DNA from: Pseudomonadota bacterium
GTDB lineage: Bacteria; Pseudomonadota; Alphaproteobacteria; Rhizobiales; Xanthobacteraceae
Assembly (NCBI GenBank): GCA_023422775.1
Contig: JAFAGM010000089.1
Location: 1-64,000, forward strand
Length of the DNA stretch: 64,000 nt
Reading direction: 5' to 3'
The position numbers and the translations under genes were made by a program. The notes under the pieces are model-generated. The model was not told the DNA's origin. It did no database searches and saw only the letters and a program-made list of their open reading frames with translations. Within the stretch, counting starts at the first letter, position 1. Each line of letters opens with the position of its first letter. Positions 53,265 to 61,071 of this stretch are shown here, in pieces.

Positions 53265-54728
53265 GTGAACCTCGTCGTCGTCTCTAACCGCGTATCGCGT
53301 GGAAAACCGAACGAACCCATGACGGGGGGACTGGCAGCGGCGCTGTTGCCGATCGTGGAGAAATCCGGAGCGATCTGGGTTGGTTCCAGCGGAAGGGTCC
53401 GTGACGGGAACCAGAAGGAGCCTTTCGCTGAAATCGAATCGCTCGGAACCGGCGCGCTGGCGATGCTCGATCTGCCGGCGGCGCATTACGGCGGCTACTA
53501 CGAAGGGTTCGCGAATTCGGCGCTGTGGCCGGCGCTGCATTCGCGCCCCGATCTGATCCGCGCTTCGCAGGAGGACTATGCCAGCTACCGTGAAGTGAAC
53601 GCCTTCATGGCGCGCGCGCTGCTGCGCTTTCAGAAGCCTGAGCAGGCGTTCTGGATCCAGGACTATCATTTCCTCGCGCTCGGCGAGGAATTGCGCGCGC
53701 TCGGCGTCATGCAGCCGATCGGCTTCTTCCTGCATACGCCATGGCCGGCGCGTGCCGTGATCGGCGGCGTGCCGCATCATCGCGAGTTGATCGAGGCGAT
53801 GCTGGCGTACGATCTGATCGGCTTCCAGACCGAGGAGGATTGCGAGAACTTCCTGTCCTATGCGGAGCAGGATCTCGGGCTCGTCGTGCGCGGCGGCGTC
53901 GTCCATTCGCGTCACGGCCGAACGCGCGCTTCCGTATTCCCGATCGGCATCGATCCGCAGCAGTTCGCCCAACTCGCCGCCAAGGCCTCGACCCATCCGG
54001 ATGTCTCCCGGCTGCGGCGAAGCCTCAACGGCGAGAAGCTCGCGATCGGCGTCGACCGGCTGGATTATTCCAAGGGGCTCATCAACCGCATCAAGGCCTT
54101 CGACCGGATGTGGACCCTGCATCCGTCGCTGGCGCGCTCGGTGTCGCTGCTGCAGATCGCAACCCCGTCGCGCGGCGGGATTGAGGCCTACGGCAATCTG
54201 CAGAGCGACGTCGCGAAGCTGGTCAGCGACGTCAACGGCCTTCATGGCGAAGTCGACTGGACGCCGATCCGCTATCTCAACAAGGGTTACAGCCAGGCCG
54301 TGCTCGCGGGCCTCTATCGCACCGCGCAGGTCGGCGTCGTCACGCCGCTGCAGGACGGCATGAACCTCGTCGCCAAGGAATATGTTGCAGCCCAGAACCC
54401 GGTCGATCCCGGCGTGCTGGTGCTGTCGAAGTTCGCCGGCGCCGCCAACGAGCTCGACACCGCGCTGCAGGTCAATCCGCACGATATCGACGGCATGGCG
54501 CGCACCATCGCGACCGCCCTGTCGATGCCGCTGACCGAGCGCCGGATGCGCTGGGAAGCGATGATGGCGAAGCTGCGCACCGGCACCATCCAGCAATGGT
54601 TCGCCGACTTCACCGATGCGCTGTGGGACCGGCGGTTTGACAGGTGCCCCCCGGAAGAGGTCATCGCCGAGCCGCTTGCCTTGCGGCAGCTACGCTCCGT
54701 CACCAACGGCGGCGCGCGGTATCACTAG
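53265..54728 (+). CDS. otsA: Trehalose-6-phosphate synthase (GT20)
   Basis: The start is probably GTG 53265, with AGGAGAGG 6 nt before it; ATG 53229 gives a 12-residue longer form. NLVVVSNRVSRGKPNEPMTG is the family N-terminus. Acceptor-side residues are in WIQDYHFLALGEELRALGVM and GFFLHTPWPARAVIGGVPHH. The UDP-glucose-binding site is GEKLAIGVDRLDYSKGLINR and the later VVTPLQDGMNLVAKEYVAAQ with GVLVLSKFAGAANEL. It joins UDP-glucose and glucose-6-phosphate. Together with otsB it makes trehalose, a stress protectant. Confidence 0.94.
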   Translation: MNLVVVSNRVSRGKPNEPMTGGLAAALLPIVEKSGAIWVGSSGRVRDGNQKEPFAEIESLGTGALAMLDLPAAHYGGYYEGFANSALWPALHSRPDLIRASQEDYASYREVNAFMARALLRFQKPEQAFWIQDYHFLALGEELRALGVMQPIGFFLHTPWPARAVIGGVPHHRELIEAMLAYDLIGFQTEEDCENFLSYAEQDLGLVVRGGVVHSRHGRTRASVFPIGIDPQQFAQLAAKASTHPDVSRLRRSLNGEKLAIGVDRLDYSKGLINRIKAFDRMWTLHPSLARSVSLLQIATPSRGGIEAYGNLQSDVAKLVSDVNGLHGEVDWTPIRYLNKGYSQAVLAGLYRTAQVGVVTPLQDGMNLVAKEYVAAQNPVDPGVLVLSKFAGAANELDTALQVNPHDIDGMARTIATALSMPLTERRMRWEAMMAKLRTGTIQQWFADFTDALWDRRFDRCPPEEVIAEPLALRQLRSVTNGGARYH

Positions 54729-54749
54729 TCGATTCAGCTCTGGGTGCTC

Positions 54750-54886
54750 CTCGTCCTGAGGAGCCGCCAACGGGTCGTGCGAATGCGCGCCCGATGACAG
54801 GCTCCGCGGCGTCTCGAAGGATGGAGCCCCGACTTGCGGCCTCATGGTTCGCGACGCGCTACGCGCTCCTCACCATGAGGGTCTGA
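54750..54886. repeat. Palindromic intergenic repeat, family F copy 2
   Basis: Contains the CTCCTCGTCCTGAGGAGCCG centre, GGCGTCTCGAAGGATGGAGC and CGCGCTCCTCACCATGAGGG. These are the parts seen in the 41129 element, in different order and with an extra middle section. Confidence 0.7.
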
Positions 54887-54918
54887 GAGGCGCAGCCTGC
54901 TGAGTTTCAGCAATACCC

Positions 54919-55269
54919 TCAAAAACAATACGACACGCCATCCAGGATCGGGCAGCGCGCCTTGCCGGGCGCGCTCGGATTCTCCATCGGCACCATGCCC
55001 TTCCCCGAGCCCGAACCGGCGAATACGCCGGGGCCGATGACGACGGACGACTTGTTGCCGATGATGACGCTCGGATGCGGCGAGGCCAGCCGCGATTTCG
55101 TGCCGTCGGCCCAGACGATGGCATCGCCCGCGAATATCCCGCGCCGGCCGTCGTCGCAGGTCACGTCGACGCCCTGCCGGGTGCAGGCCTGCGCCAGCGC
55201 CGGGCTGGCGGCGCTGCCGGCAAACGCCGCCAGCAGGATGGCGAACAGAAGCGCCCGCGTGATCGTCAT
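54919..55269 (-). CDS. Small secreted protein, unknown function
   Basis: The protein is 116 residues from ATG 55269. A signal peptide (ALLFAILLAAFAGSAASPAL) ends near AQACTRQG. The mature part (about 90 residues) has paired cysteines in QACTRQGVDVTCDDGRRG and RCPILDGVSYCF, which probably form disulfides. The stretch IVWADGTKSRLASPHPSVII looks like beta strands. No family is recognised. Codon use matches the surrounding chromosome. It is convergent with otsA. Confidence 0.7.
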   Translation of the reverse strand: MTITRALLFAILLAAFAGSAASPALAQACTRQGVDVTCDDGRRGIFAGDAIVWADGTKSRLASPHPSVIIGNKSSVVIGPGVFAGSGSGKGMVPMENPSAPGKARCPILDGVSYCF

Positions 55270-55514
55270 GCCGTCCTCCGCCCGTGATTCGCAGCCGGGC
55301 TGCGCCCCGCGGCCCGCCCCTGGTCCGTCCGTGAAGCCGCCGCCATGGTCGTCGGCGTTATCAGGATTCCGGTTCAAGCATCAGCCGAAGGTGTCCCCAC
55401 GATGGCCGGAGATGCCGAATTTGCAAATAAATTCAATTAATTGAGGAAATTTCAGCGATCACGCCCGGGCCTCCCTTGCAAAATCACTCCTGCCCCTTCA
55501 AGAAAGCGCCTCCG

Positions 55515-55603
55515 GAGAGATGGCCGAGTGGCTTAAGGCGCACGCTTGGAAAGCGTGTGTGCGGGAAACCGTACCGTGGGTTCGAATCCCACTCTCTCCG
55601 CCA
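55515..55603 (+). tRNA. tRNA-Ser(GGA)
   Basis: The 89-nt gene has acceptor arms GGAGAGA / TCTCTCC, G73 and an encoded CCA. The anticodon arm is CGCTT-GGA-AAGCG, with the anticodon at 55549-55551 (serine, UCC codon group). A long variable arm (GTGTGCGGGAAACCGTAC) and T-loop GGTTCGAATCC complete a class II tRNA-Ser. Its 3' end borders a decayed recombinase and a low-GC cassette, as expected for an integration target. Confidence 0.95.
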
Positions 55604-55609
55604 GTCGTC

Positions 55610-55905
55610 CTAGTGTCCAGCCCGAACGCTTGGGTCTCTCACGATGCCCTGAAGGTCCATAGCTCGCTGTGCGGCCTTCTCCTTGATCTTGTGACCGCTT
55701 CAGCGTTGCCCGTCTGCTTGCCCCTGAGGGCACGCGCGCCGTTAGGATTGCCCGGCTTCACACCGCGCGCCTTTGCTCCGGCCAGGGCCTTCTTGGTGCG
55801 TGTACAGCGGGCAACGAGCGTTTTGGAATCACAGGGGTTTCGATTTGCGTAGCTTGCAGATGCGCCACCTTGTGCTGGATGGACCCGAAATCGCATGCTT
55901 GCCAT
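55610..55905 (-). pseudogene. Decayed serine-recombinase (resolvase) fragment
   Basis: The minus-strand frame reads TLVARCTRTKKALAGAKARG followed by VKPGNPNGARALRGKQTGNA, the hallmark of large/resolvase-type serine recombinases near the end of the catalytic domain (ISxRTKxALAAAKARGxKLG). A frameshift near 55700 changes to a frame reading KIKEKAAQRAMDLQGIVRD, the natural continuation. A stop follows at 55610, 7 nt from the tRNA-Ser CCA end. The catalytic N-terminus and DNA-binding C-terminus are missing. It is a relic of a mobile element once inserted beside the tRNA. Confidence 0.7.
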
Positions 55906-55934
55906 CTGCCCTTTGATTCGCAGTGGATGCTCCG

Positions 55935-56615
55935 ATGAAGCATTACAACCGGTCTGAATGGCGCGCCTTCCGGACTGAAGTCATTCGCCTCCATGATGGA
56001 GTCTGCAACCGATGCCAACGAGGACCGGGCGATGGAGTGACGCTCCAAGTTCACCACAATATCTACATGCCAAAGCGCTTGCCTTGGCAGTACCCTTACG
56101 AAGCGTGTGAGGCCTTGTGCAAGGGCTGTCACGCTGAAGAGCACGGGAAGGTAATGCCGCAATTTGGATGGGAGCATTTCGGCGATTACGATGACCTTGG
56201 TGGCCTCGACGGCGAATGTGAGCTATGTGGAACTGCAATTCGCTACGTCTTCCCCATTTATCATTCGAAATGGGGAACGATGGAAGTGGGGGAAGTTTGT
56301 TGTGACCACCTGACCTCTAGTAATTTTGCGACCAACCGAATGAGAGACAATAAACGCCGCGCTCGTTTCGTTTTCTCTAGCCGCTGGTCTACTGGCAAAT
56401 CTGGTGCGCCTTCGATCATTCAGAAGGGCGTCACACTCACGATTGTTCCTGATGGACCAAACTACAAGCTCCGCATGAACGGCATGCTTGGCAAGCTCCA
56501 ATTTGGGTCGGTCCTCGAAGCAAAAATAAAGGCGTTTGATCTGATCGAATCCGGTGCCCCGCAGGCATACTTCTGGAAGAGAAAGTTGCGCTCCGACTAC
56601 AGACATGACCACTGA
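55935..56615 (+). CDS. HNH-motif protein with extra zinc-ligand region
   Basis: The protein is 226 residues from ATG 55935 (GTG 55923 possible). The N-terminal HNH/zinc module is GVCNRCQRGPGDGVTLQVHH, then NIYMPKRLPWQYPYEACEAL and CKGCHAEEHGK. The CxxC, HH-N and CxxCHxxxH residues of an HNH nuclease are all present. A second Cys-containing module follows (GECELCGTAIRYVFPIYHSK, VGEVCCDHL), and a C-terminal domain with KGVTLTIVPDGPNYKLRMNG and FGSVLEAKIKAFDLIE. GC is clearly lower than neighbours. It overlaps the 37-residue ORF, which overlaps the protease, so the three are a coupled cassette. Whether it cuts DNA, and which, is unknown. Confidence 0.78.
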   Translation: MKHYNRSEWRAFRTEVIRLHDGVCNRCQRGPGDGVTLQVHHNIYMPKRLPWQYPYEACEALCKGCHAEEHGKVMPQFGWEHFGDYDDLGGLDGECELCGTAIRYVFPIYHSKWGTMEVGEVCCDHLTSSNFATNRMRDNKRRARFVFSSRWSTGKSGAPSIIQKGVTLTIVPDGPNYKLRMNGMLGKLQFGSVLEAKIKAFDLIESGAPQAYFWKRKLRSDYRHDH

Positions 56616-56718
56616 CCGGTCTCTTTGGCGCCCATTGAAGCGCGCGCTAGAACGGAGAAAAGTATCGAGGCAAGCACAGAAGGCTACTGAAGAAGTCGAA
56701 CGGGGGTGCGCGGTGTGA
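56605..56718 (+). CDS. 37-residue basic ORF linking the HNH and protease genes
   Basis: ATG 56605 to TGA 56716-56718 gives MTTDRSLWRPLKRALERRKV then SRQAQKATEEVERGCAV. It overlaps the end of the HNH gene by 11 bp and the protease GTG by 4 bp (GTGA). The product is highly charged and helical. It may be a real small protein or only a translational bridge; overlap pattern is the main evidence. Confidence 0.4.
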   Translation: MTTDRSLWRPLKRALERRKVSRQAQKATEEVERGCAV

Positions 56719-57488
56719 CAGCAAAGAATCGTCAATCAACGGGTAGCGTTCTTGATCGAATGATCGGGACGAGCGTAACTTTCAACGGCCTTCTAGTCCC
56801 GGCTTCATCCCTGAAAAAGGTCCTTGCTCGTTACGTGGATAATCTTGTCGTATGGAACGATCATCAAACCTACAAAGTTTCGCTCATAGGTTCGGCCGTA
56901 CCAATCCGATTTTCTGGCCGGTATTTTCTGCTCTGTACCAATCATCAATTGCGAGAGTGTGAGAAGGAGAACGTCTCGCTTTTGGGGCGCGACGGGCAAA
57001 TCCTTGTTACGTCATCTGGCGTGTGCCATTTCAATGACGAGAGTAATCCGCATTATCGTGACTTGGCCGCTTTCGACTTCACGGAGTCATGCGAGGCGCA
57101 CCCAGCCCTTAAAGAGAGGTTCTTCTACCTTCGCGAGGTCCCCCCAAGAGCGCGCAACACGGACATCGTGTTTGCACTCGTTGCAGGCTTTCCCTCCAAC
57201 GACCAACAGTATGAGCTCGAAGAGCGAAACCACATTGGCAAGGTGAAACGAATTGTGGTTTGCCAACCTGATCCCTCTTCATACGACCCTGCCCTTCTCT
57301 GTCTTCGTATCGACGAGCCCCTAGACTTTGATCCAGACGGCATGAGCGGAGGGTCGGCGTTTGTTGTTCAGGTAATGGCTGGAGAGTTTCGCGCCTACTT
57401 TGCAGGGCTCGTCGTGACCGGTGGACGCGACCGATTTCACATAATCAAGGTAGGCGACATCTACCGCTTTCTAGCGACATTGGTCTGA
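56715..57488 (+). CDS. Trypsin-like serine peptidase, probably cytoplasmic
   Basis: The protein is 257 residues from GTG 56715 (GTGA overlap with the small ORF; GTG 56706 is alternative). There is no signal peptide. The S1 triad can be placed at FLLCTNHQLRECEKE (His), YRDLAAFDFTESCEA (Asp) and DFDPDGMSGGSAFVVQVM (GMSGGS for GxSGGP-like Ser). The spacing His-Asp-Ser of about 48 and 92 residues fits a chymotrypsin fold. Remaining strands, such as FAGLVVTGGRDRFHIIK, fit the second barrel. Sampled lines have about 50-55% GC, well below the chromosome. It is the last gene of the HNH cassette. Confidence 0.75.
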   Translation: MTAKNRQSTGSVLDRMIGTSVTFNGLLVPASSLKKVLARYVDNLVVWNDHQTYKVSLIGSAVPIRFSGRYFLLCTNHQLRECEKENVSLLGRDGQILVTSSGVCHFNDESNPHYRDLAAFDFTESCEAHPALKERFFYLREVPPRARNTDIVFALVAGFPSNDQQYELEERNHIGKVKRIVVCQPDPSSYDPALLCLRIDEPLDFDPDGMSGGSAFVVQVMAGEFRAYFAGLVVTGGRDRFHIIKVGDIYRFLATLV

Positions 57489-57564
57489 TCGCCCCTTCTC
57501 CGAAGTTGAAATGCAATAGCAAGCATTGGGCTGAAGTCTGCAATCGTTTACCTGTAACGAAGAG

Positions 57565-58677
57565 TTAGCACCGGCCCGACGGAAATCCCGCCCGGCCCGC
57601 ATCACACACAACCGGCTTCGCGAACGAGACACCAAACCATCTGCTGGTCACCGACCCCTCATTGTCGATCCACGGCACCGGAGGCAATTGCGGCAAGTAA
57701 GATGCATACGGCATTACTTTCGCAAGCGTCACCCTTCCCGGAAACTGTCCGACAAACGCCTTGTTCATGCCGCCGTCCAGTCCGCTGTAGATCGGGGCAG
57801 CCGGCACATTGTCTTCAAGCAATCGCGCGTATTCGAGGTCGTCGGCGCGCCGCTTCTCCAGCGCCCGCCGTGCGGTTTCCGGATTGACGACGAAGGGCGG
57901 ACATTTTTCGGTCGCGTTGAGTACCAGAGGGTGAGGCGAATTCGCCGGCGGTTGCGCATCGAAGACGTAGCGGCGGTTGCATACATCTACCTTCGGCTCG
58001 CGCTGCGTCGTCTCGAAATGATCGTTGCCGATCTTGAGCATGTTCCAGAACGCCAGGTTCGGACTGTTTCGATGCCGCGCCAGGTTGGCCGGCGTCAGGC
58101 GGAACGGATAGGCCTGGACCTGGAACGACGGCCGGCCGCTGAGTGAGTCGCGCGCCAGCGAATAGATCTCGCTGATCTGTCCGTCGGTCATGGCATAGCA
58201 ACCGCTCGACCAGCAGTCGCCGTGGATCATGAGGAAGCTGCCGTTGCGCTTGTGCGCCTTGTCGAAGCCGTTGGGGAAGCCGAGGTTGATCGAAAGATGG
58301 TAGCTGGAGTTGGGATTCATCAACTCAGGTGTAACCGTGTAGAATCCCTCCGGAGCCTGTCGGTCGCCCTCGTACAATTTCGGCCCGAGATCGCCCGACC
58401 ACCGGCAGATCGGATAGGTCTTGAGGATCTGGAAACGGCCGGTCGTGTCCTGTTTCCAGACTTCGAGTTCCGCCTCTTCCTTGAACAGGCGCAACACGAT
58501 CGGCGAATATTTCGGCATCTTCTTCTGTTCGAGCAGCGCGAGCAGTTCGGCGGGCAATTCCTTCGTCGCCTTGGCAGGCAACGGCTTTGTGCCTTGGCCC
58601 AGGCATGTGACCGGCGCTAGCGTCGCGGCAAAAGTCGCCGCCAGCACAAGTGCGCGTCGGACCATGGCGCGGATCAC
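57565..58677 (-). CDS. L,D-transpeptidase family protein (YafK/YkuD-like)
   Basis: The 370-residue protein starts at GTG 58677 (or ATG 58665). A signal peptide (RALVLAATFAATLAPVTCLG) precedes a YkuD-like catalytic domain at about 60-210. The catalytic region is FLMIHGDCWSSGCYAMTDGQ, with the His and Cys of the family (H-x14..17-S-x-G-C-x). Upstream are SPIVLRLFKEEAELEVWKQD and YEGDRQAPEGFYTVTPELMN. The C-terminal part (about 230-370) is variable and contains extra cysteines. Such enzymes make or trim 3-3 peptidoglycan cross-links or attach proteins in the periplasm. Stand-alone gene. Confidence 0.9.
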   Translation of the reverse strand: MIRAMVRRALVLAATFAATLAPVTCLGQGTKPLPAKATKELPAELLALLEQKKMPKYSPIVLRLFKEEAELEVWKQDTTGRFQILKTYPICRWSGDLGPKLYEGDRQAPEGFYTVTPELMNPNSSYHLSINLGFPNGFDKAHKRNGSFLMIHGDCWSSGCYAMTDGQISEIYSLARDSLSGRPSFQVQAYPFRLTPANLARHRNSPNLAFWNMLKIGNDHFETTQREPKVDVCNRRYVFDAQPPANSPHPLVLNATEKCPPFVVNPETARRALEKRRADDLEYARLLEDNVPAAPIYSGLDGGMNKAFVGQFPGRVTLAKVMPYASYLPQLPPVPWIDNEGSVTSRWFGVSFAKPVVCDAGRAGFPSGRC

Positions 58678-58830
58678 TGCTGCACCTCCAGCCCTTGTCT
58701 GGGATGTCGAAAATTCTTGATCTTGCGATAAGCTTTTACTGACACTCTCTCCCCCGGATCTACGCTGCCGCGCTGCCCCGGCAGCCTTCGGCCAAACGAC
58801 GGCCCGCTGCCAGGCGTCTCTCCCGGGCGG

Positions 58831-58957
58831 TCATACCAGTCCGATCCTGGCATGATGCAGCGTCTGTCGGGGCGCGAACAGCCGCTTCTTCCACTGACCG
58901 TGCCGCCGGTGTGCGGAGCAGCGCCTCGAGCAAGGCCGAGGCGTCGACGACGATCAC
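58831..58957 (-). pseudogene. VapC (PIN) toxin with deletion and frameshift
   Basis: The frame starts at GTG 58957 as MIVVDASALLEALLRTPAAR, a clear VapC N-terminus with the first catalytic Asp. After residue 29 the natural frame shifts by one base and continues RQTLHHARIGLV*, stopping at 58831. QTLH is the early region and HARIxLV the usual C-terminal end of the same family. About 90 central residues with the other catalytic acids are absent. The unshifted frame runs to 58760 without family features. Confidence 0.7.
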
Positions 58958-59184
58958 TGGCGATCACGTTCAGCGCGGATTGCCTGAGCCGGTGACACCG
59001 AGGGGGTCATTCCGGGGCGGCGCTCCAGGCGCGCACGCAATTCATCGAGCGTCGGCCGCTCGGCGACCTGGCGAATCTCGCTGAGCAGGTAATCGGACAG
59101 CGACATGCTCGCCAATGCCGCGCGCGATTTGAGCCGACGGTGCAGTGCGTCCGGAACATTGCGAATTTGGATCATCGCGGTCAT
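58954..59184 (-). CDS. FitA/VapB-like ribbon-helix-helix antitoxin
   Basis: The protein is 76 residues from ATG 59184 (ATG 59175 also possible). The RHH domain reads MIQIRNVPDALHRRLKSRAA, LASMSLSDYLLSEIRQVAER, and the C-terminal toxin-neutralising tail is PTLDELRARLERRPGMTPS. It matches antitoxins that pair with the FitB/VapC-type PIN toxin. Its stop overlaps the toxin-remnant start (GTGA). The antitoxin looks intact while the toxin is broken. Confidence 0.85.
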   Translation of the reverse strand: MTAMIQIRNVPDALHRRLKSRAALASMSLSDYLLSEIRQVAERPTLDELRARLERRPGMTPSVSPAQAIRAERDRQ

Positions 59185-59250
59185 GTGAAAGACATAAACA
59201 CATGTGGCGCACATCTCAAGGTCGCGTCCGCGTTGCGCGTAGACGTCCGC

Positions 59251-59928
59251 CTACCTCTCGAACCCGACAAACACCGTCGCTTCCTCGACCGACTTCCGCT
59301 CCGACACGACAGCATTTGCCGGAAAGGTTTCATCCGGCCAGCCCAGCGCGATGCTTTTCATGATGACCTGATCGTCGGCGATCCCTGCATGCTCACGCAC
59401 CACGGGGGATTGCATGATGCCCTGGCTGTTGATCACGGCACCTAACCCGCGCGACCAGGCGGCATTGACGAGCGCGGTCGCCACCGCGCCGCAGTCGAAC
59501 GGCGTATCGTCGCTGCCGTCGAGCACGCGGTCATAGGTGATGATCACGCAGACCGGCGCGTCGAACTGGCGGAAGCCGCGCAGCACCCAGTCCTGGCGCT
59601 TGTCCTTGTTGTCGCGCTCGATCCCCATCGCGGAGAACAGTTGCTTGGCGACGCCGACCTGCCGGTCGCGATGCTTGCCGGCGAAAGGTTGCCCGGTGCG
59701 GAACTCGCGCGAATGCGGAATGCCCGCCACGTTTCGTTCGGTGTTGCCGGCGCGAATCCGGTCCAGCGGTTCGCCTGTTATGACGTAGAAATTCCACGGC
59801 TGGGTGTTCATCGACGACGGCGCGCGCATCGCCAGACCAATGATCTCCGCAATCAGCTCTTTCGGCACCGGATCGGGCTTGTAACCGCGGATACTCCGGC
59901 GACCGAGGATAACGTCATCAAATTTCAT
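59251..59928 (-). CDS. Nitroreductase family FMN-dependent oxidoreductase
   Basis: The protein is 225 residues from ATG 59928; the longer frame to 59991 has no start context. The N-terminal FMN-binding signature is LGRRSIRGYKPDPVPKELIA. Family regions AMRAPSSMNTQPWNFYVITG, the dimer/FMN segment VATALVNAAWSRGLGAVINS and the C-terminal SIALGWPDETFPANAVVSER are present. It reduces nitroaromatics, quinones or a flavin-linked substrate using NAD(P)H. No partner genes suggest a specific pathway. Confidence 0.9.
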   Translation of the reverse strand: MKFDDVILGRRSIRGYKPDPVPKELIAEIIGLAMRAPSSMNTQPWNFYVITGEPLDRIRAGNTERNVAGIPHSREFRTGQPFAGKHRDRQVGVAKQLFSAMGIERDNKDKRQDWVLRGFRQFDAPVCVIITYDRVLDGSDDTPFDCGAVATALVNAAWSRGLGAVINSQGIMQSPVVREHAGIADDQVIMKSIALGWPDETFPANAVVSERKSVEEATVFVGFER

Positions 59929-60155
59929 CTGCGTGGGATTCCCCTGATAAGTCCTGAACCAGCTTTGGCCTGACGTCACGGCGGACAGCATCCATCGCGC
60001 GCCTGTGATCGTTTAGCAGATTTTGGGATGATGAAATTGTGCCGCCGATTTGCCCGACGTGTCAAGGTTTCGGTCCGAGCGGCCGGTGCGGCTACTTTGC
60101 ATGGGGTTGTTTTCGATATTTTTGGTGGGAAGCGTCGGGCGCGCCCTCCGCCAGC

Positions 60156-61067
60156 CTACTCCTCATCCGCGCCCGGCGTCTTCCGCAGCATGAAATGTCC
60201 GAACGCCGATGCGATCGGTTTGCCCGGGTCATCCTGCCACGCCTGCGCCTCGAAGGCGACGACGCGGCGGCCCTGCTTCACGATCGAGACTTTTGCGTAG
60301 CTGTCCAGCGCGCGGCCGGAGCGCAGGTAGTTGATGGTCAAGCCGATCGGCTTCGGCGGCGCGAGAGCGCCGAGTTCGCGCGTCACGCCGACGATCGCGG
60401 TCGTCTCCAGAAAGGCGCCGGTCATGCCGCCGTGGATCGCTGGCAATACTGGATTGCCGATGATTTTCGGCGAGAACGGCATGACAAGCGTGTCGTCCTC
60501 GCCGAGGCGGATGCCGAGACAGCGCGCGAACGGGCTTTTGGCGAATAAACTCGTCGGATCCTCCGGCGCTTCGAGAGCCGGAGGCGCGCCATCGTGGATC
60601 CGCTCGTCGGTCAGCATGTTGGTGCGGTTGGCGCCGATCATGAAGCAGGCGGTGGCGGTAGCGACCGGATCGTCCTCGGACTCCTGGTAGGCGGCCGAGC
60701 GGACGAACGCGATGGAGCGGGTGACGCGGTAGCAGTGCGAATGCGCCTTGATGTCGAGGCCCGGCGTCGCGGGCTTCTGATAGTCGATGCGCAGGTCCAG
60801 CGTGGCGATCGATCGCGTGCCATCGAGGGCGAGTTGCACGGCCATGCCGCAACTCTCGTCGAGCATGGCGGTGACAACGCCGCCGTGCAGCACGCCCGTC
60901 TCGGTATCACCGACGAAGACGGGGCGGTAGGGCAGGCTTGACCAGGCTTCTCCGGGCGCGGCGCGGTCGAGCCGAAGTCCGCTGATGTACCCGTAGACAG
61001 AGCGGAGCGCTTCGATCGCCTTGGCGAGTTGGTCAAACGGCAGCGGCGCATTCGGTGATTGGCTCAT
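60156..61067 (-). CDS. Double hot-dog PaaI-type thioesterase
   Basis: The protein is 303 residues from ATG 61067. Two hot-dog domains can be seen. The first has TETGVLHGGVVTAMLDESCG (HGG followed by the catalytic Asp/Glu), the second NPVLPAIHGGMTGAFLETTA with the same pattern. The remaining strands fit IATLDLRIDYQKPATPGLDI and RSIAFVRSAAYQESEDDPVA. PaaI proteins hydrolyse acyl-CoA esters. It lies 4 bp after the dgoA stop and is thus probably co-transcribed with dgoK-dgoA; its link to galactonate metabolism is not obvious. Confidence 0.88.
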   Translation of the reverse strand: MSQSPNAPLPFDQLAKAIEALRSVYGYISGLRLDRAAPGEAWSSLPYRPVFVGDTETGVLHGGVVTAMLDESCGMAVQLALDGTRSIATLDLRIDYQKPATPGLDIKAHSHCYRVTRSIAFVRSAAYQESEDDPVATATACFMIGANRTNMLTDERIHDGAPPALEAPEDPTSLFAKSPFARCLGIRLGEDDTLVMPFSPKIIGNPVLPAIHGGMTGAFLETTAIVGVTRELGALAPPKPIGLTINYLRSGRALDSYAKVSIVKQGRRVVAFEAQAWQDDPGKPIASAFGHFMLRKTPGADEE

Positions 61068-61071
61068 GAAT

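Noticed and set aside
55520..55852. Plus-strand frame of 110 codons starting inside the tRNA
   Set aside because: It begins in the tRNA-Ser gene and overlaps the recombinase relic; no independent evidence.
56805..56999. Minus-strand 64-codon frame inside the protease gene
   Set aside because: The plus-strand frame carries the S1 triad; the antisense frame has no support.
57489..57564. Possible attachment-site duplicate downstream of the HNH cassette
   Set aside because: No copy of the tRNA-Ser 3' end was found in this gap, so the element's right border could not be placed.
60039..60548. Small Cys-containing frame (CPTCQGFG) at 60039
   Set aside because: Only the first 20 residues look zinc-finger-like; the remainder is antisense to the thioesterase, with no start context.
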